Positions 6,664 through 8,362 of a DNA stretch of 8,362 nt are shown piece by piece. Every line of letters starts with the position of its first letter. Within the stretch, counting starts at the first letter, position 1. The notes beneath the pieces are model-generated. The model had not been told where the DNA came from and did not search any database. It saw only the letters and a program-made list of their open reading frames with translations. The stretch lies in the NCBI GenBank assembly GCA_947167725.1, contig CAMVJF010000062.1, forward strand, positions 1 to 8,362, written 5' to 3'. Made by a program: the position numbers and the translations under genes. This stretch comes from an uncultured Clostridia bacterium (GTDB lineage: Bacteria; Bacillota; Clostridia; Oscillospirales; Oscillospiraceae).

Positions 6664-7914
6664 TCACTCAAGCATGCCGCTCGCGGCCATCATGATTCCG
6701 AGCTTGCCGGACTCATAGGTCAATCCGCCCTGCATATAGACGATGTAAGGCTCACGGAAAGGTCCGTCCGCCGAGAGCTCGATGGACGAGCCCTGAATGA
6801 ACGATCCCGCCGCCATAATAACAGGGCAATCATATCCGGGCATTTGCCAGGGCTCGGGCGTGACGTAGGAATCGACCGGCGCGCCAGCCTGGATGCCGCC
6901 GCAGAAACACTTCATCTTTTCTGCGCTGCCGAGACGGATCATCTGGATAATGTCAGAGCGCTTTTCATCGCTCTTCGGAGAGCTTTCAAAGCCGAGGCGC
7001 TCCATCATCCCCGCGCAGAAAACAGCCGTTTTCAGGGCCTGTGCGACCGTATGAGGGGCAAGGAAGAAGCCCTGATACAAAAGACGGTTCACACCGAGCG
7101 TAGAGCCGCATTCCCCTCCGATGCCGGGTGTCGTGAGACGCATGGCGGCACGTTCGACAAGCTCCTTTTTACCCGCGATATAGCCGCCGGTTGGGGCAAT
7201 ACCGCCGCCGGGGTTTTTGATCAGAGAGCCCGCGATGATATCCGCGCCGACTTCGGTGGGCTCGATGCTCTCGGTAAACTCACCGTAGCAGTTATCAACC
7301 ATGAGCCAGGCCGCCGGATTGACTTCCCTGACGACGGCACAGATGCGTCCGATCTCCGAGACGGAAAGCGCGCGGCGGTCCTCATAGCCGCGGGAGCGCT
7401 GGATCATCACCGCGCGGACCTTCGGGGCGGATGCGGCGGAACGGATCGCGTCATAATCCGGCTCGCCGTTCCGCGCCAGCAGAACCTCGCGATATCCGAC
7501 GCCGTAAAAGCGGAGCGAGCCATGGCAATCGCCGCTCGTGCCGATCGCGCTGCGCAGCGTGTCATAGGGCGCGCCGGTCGCGGCAAGCAGGACGTCTCCC
7601 GGTCCGACGAGTGAAAACATCGCGGCCGTCAGCGCGTGCGTCCCGTTGACAAAGCCCGTCCGGACAAGCGCCGATTCGGTACGGAAGACCTGCGCGTAGA
7701 TCCTGTCGAGCGTCTCGCGCCCCAGATCGTCATAGCCGTAGCCGGTCGTGCCGGCGAAACATGCGTCGGAAACACGGTTATCCGCAAAGGCCTCCATGAC
7801 TTTTCGCGTGTTTACCTGCGCGACGGCGTCGATCTTTTCGAACTGCGGGCGGATCTTCTGTTCCACTTCCTCCGCGATCGTATAGACTTCAGCTTTGATT
7901 TCCGATATCTTCAT
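6664..7914 (-). CDS. PLP-dependent methionine gamma-lyase-like protein (aluminium-resistance/YnbB family)
   Basis: This 416-residue protein belongs to the fold-type I PLP enzymes of the Met-gamma-lyase-like family, often annotated as 'aluminum resistance protein' (Bacillus YnbB relatives). Landmarks are GYGYDDLGRETLDRIYAQVF (58-77) near the N-terminus, the cofactor-phosphate region TGFVNGTHAL (86-95), D207 in MVDNCYGEF as the likely partner of the pyridine nitrogen, and the SLIKNPGGGIAPTGGYI segment, where K233 should form the Schiff base. Length is normal for the family. The true reaction is not well established: carbon-sulfur lyase chemistry is inferred from homology, and 'aluminium resistance' is a historical label. 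The ATG at 7914 has GGAG 7 bases upstream inside the murD 3' end; the genes overlap by 26 bp, which suggests coupled translation. ligA follows after 14 bp. Confidence 0.93.
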   Translation of the reverse strand: MKISEIKAEVYTIAEEVEQKIRPQFEKIDAVAQVNTRKVMEAFADNRVSDACFAGTTGYGYDDLGRETLDRIYAQVFRTESALVRTGFVNGTHALTAAMFSLVGPGDVLLAATGAPYDTLRSAIGTSGDCHGSLRFYGVGYREVLLARNGEPDYDAIRSAASAPKVRAVMIQRSRGYEDRRALSVSEIGRICAVVREVNPAAWLMVDNCYGEFTESIEPTEVGADIIAGSLIKNPGGGIAPTGGYIAGKKELVERAAMRLTTPGIGGECGSTLGVNRLLYQGFFLAPHTVAQALKTAVFCAGMMERLGFESSPKSDEKRSDIIQMIRLGSAEKMKCFCGGIQAGAPVDSYVTPEPWQMPGYDCPVIMAAGSFIQGSSIELSADGPFREPYIVYMQGGLTYESGKLGIMMAASGMLE

Positions 7915-8362
7915 CTTTCAGCTCCATGACGATTTGTTTGAAAAATCTGCCGCGTTCGGCAAAGTTTTTGAAACAGTCGAAGGCCGCGCAGGCCGGAGAG
8001 AGCAGGACGATATCGCCGCGCTCAGCCGCGGCTGCGGCACGGAGGACCGCGGCCCGGAAATCGTCGACCATTTCGTAAATCAGCCCGCTGGCGGGATATA
8101 GAGGCGAATCCTCAATCGCCGCGCGGATCTTTTCCGCCGTCGCACCGGTGATGAAAACGCGTTTAGCATAGCGGCAGAGATCGTTCCCGAGGCCGTCAAA
8201 GGCAATATGCTTGTCGTAGCCGCCGACGATAATGAGCGGCTTGCGCTTCATGGCACGAAGTCCGGCCGCAGTGCGCGTAGGACTGGTGCCGATGGAATCG
8301 TTGATGAAAAGAACGCCGCCGAGCTCGCGGCCTACGCCGATCGGCGGCTCGAAACTCTCTCG
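7889..8362 (-). CDS. murD: UDP-N-acetylmuramoylalanine--D-glutamate ligase MurD, C-terminal part (start outside window)
   Basis: The last 157 residues of MurD are visible; the reading frame stays open to the window edge, so the N-terminal and ATP-binding domains lie beyond it. MurD adds D-glutamate to UDP-MurNAc-L-alanine in the cytoplasm, an essential peptidoglycan step. The visible part is the C-terminal domain: FINDSIGTSPTRTAAGL near the start, then IIVGGYDKHIAFD, and LLSPACAAFDCFKNFAERG near the end, all recognisable MurD motifs. Many MurD proteins have NDSKATN at the first position; the NDSxxTSPTRT form is, as I recall, common in clostridial relatives. An internal ATG at 8251 (MKRKPLI) is not a gene start, since conserved MurD sequence continues upstream of it. 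The stop lies 26 bp inside the next gene. Confidence 0.95.
   Translation of the reverse strand, partial: RESFEPPIGVGRELGGVLFINDSIGTSPTRTAAGLRAMKRKPLIIVGGYDKHIAFDGLGNDLCRYAKRVFITGATAEKIRAAIEDSPLYPASGLIYEMVDDFRAAVLRAAAAAERGDIVLLSPACAAFDCFKNFAERGRFFKQIVMELKDEDIGNQS

Noticed and set aside
6650..6667. GTG start for ligA at 6667
   Set aside because: It overlaps the preceding stop, and its six extra residues cover the GAGGAG binding site used by the ATG at 6649.
6844..7614. A 256-codon + strand open frame opposite the PLP enzyme
   Set aside because: The - strand frame carries the PLP-lysine and aspartate motifs; the + strand product is low-complexity and unrecognised.

Overview
The window looks like chromosomal DNA from a GC-rich, spore-forming Clostridia-type Firmicute (Bacillota). 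The evidence is a cotJ spore-coat locus, an NAD+-dependent DNA ligase, a MurD of the type carrying an NDSxxTSPTRT motif, an aluminium-resistance/methionine-gamma-lyase-like PLP enzyme, and strong GGAGG ribosome binding sites before most genes. No lineage finer than Clostridia can be supported from the sequence alone. There are no tRNA or rRNA genes, transposases, CRISPR arrays or phage genes.

Layout. The first ~3.5 kb is a tight three-gene operon on the + strand: a PIG-L/LmbE-type deacetylase (72-839), a PlsC-type acyltransferase with an added C4 zinc ribbon and C-terminal domain (841-2052), and a YfcC-family membrane transporter (2049-3485). The genes are 1 bp apart or overlap by 4 bp. The operon ends at a near-perfect intrinsic terminator (3503-3537). 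The rest lies on the - strand and converges on that terminator. Read in its own direction it runs: 3' part of murD (cut by the window edge), a PLP-dependent Met-gamma-lyase-like protein, ligA, then a cotJ pair (a fused CotJA-CotJB protein, then the manganese-catalase-like CotJC). murD, the PLP gene and ligA overlap or sit 14 bp apart and look like one vegetative transcription unit.

How it works together. The + strand operon combines deacetylation, acylation and transport, which suggests modification or salvage of a glycolipid or amino-sugar compound, but the substrate cannot be read from the sequence. The - strand operon joins cell-wall synthesis (MurD) and DNA replication/repair (LigA) with a PLP enzyme of unknown physiological role. 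The cotJ genes downstream belong to sporulation. The 93-bp gap between ligA and cotJ holds a good match to a mother-cell sigma (SigK/SigE-like) promoter and a 13-bp inverted repeat that covers the cotJ ribosome binding site.

The most interesting points are the CotJA-CotJB fusion and the arrangement of that gap. In RNA reading through from ligA, the repeat could hide the cotJ Shine-Dalgarno. RNA starting at the sporulation promoter would begin inside the loop, lack the blocking arm and leave the site free. This would be a passive way to stop coat-protein synthesis in growing cells.
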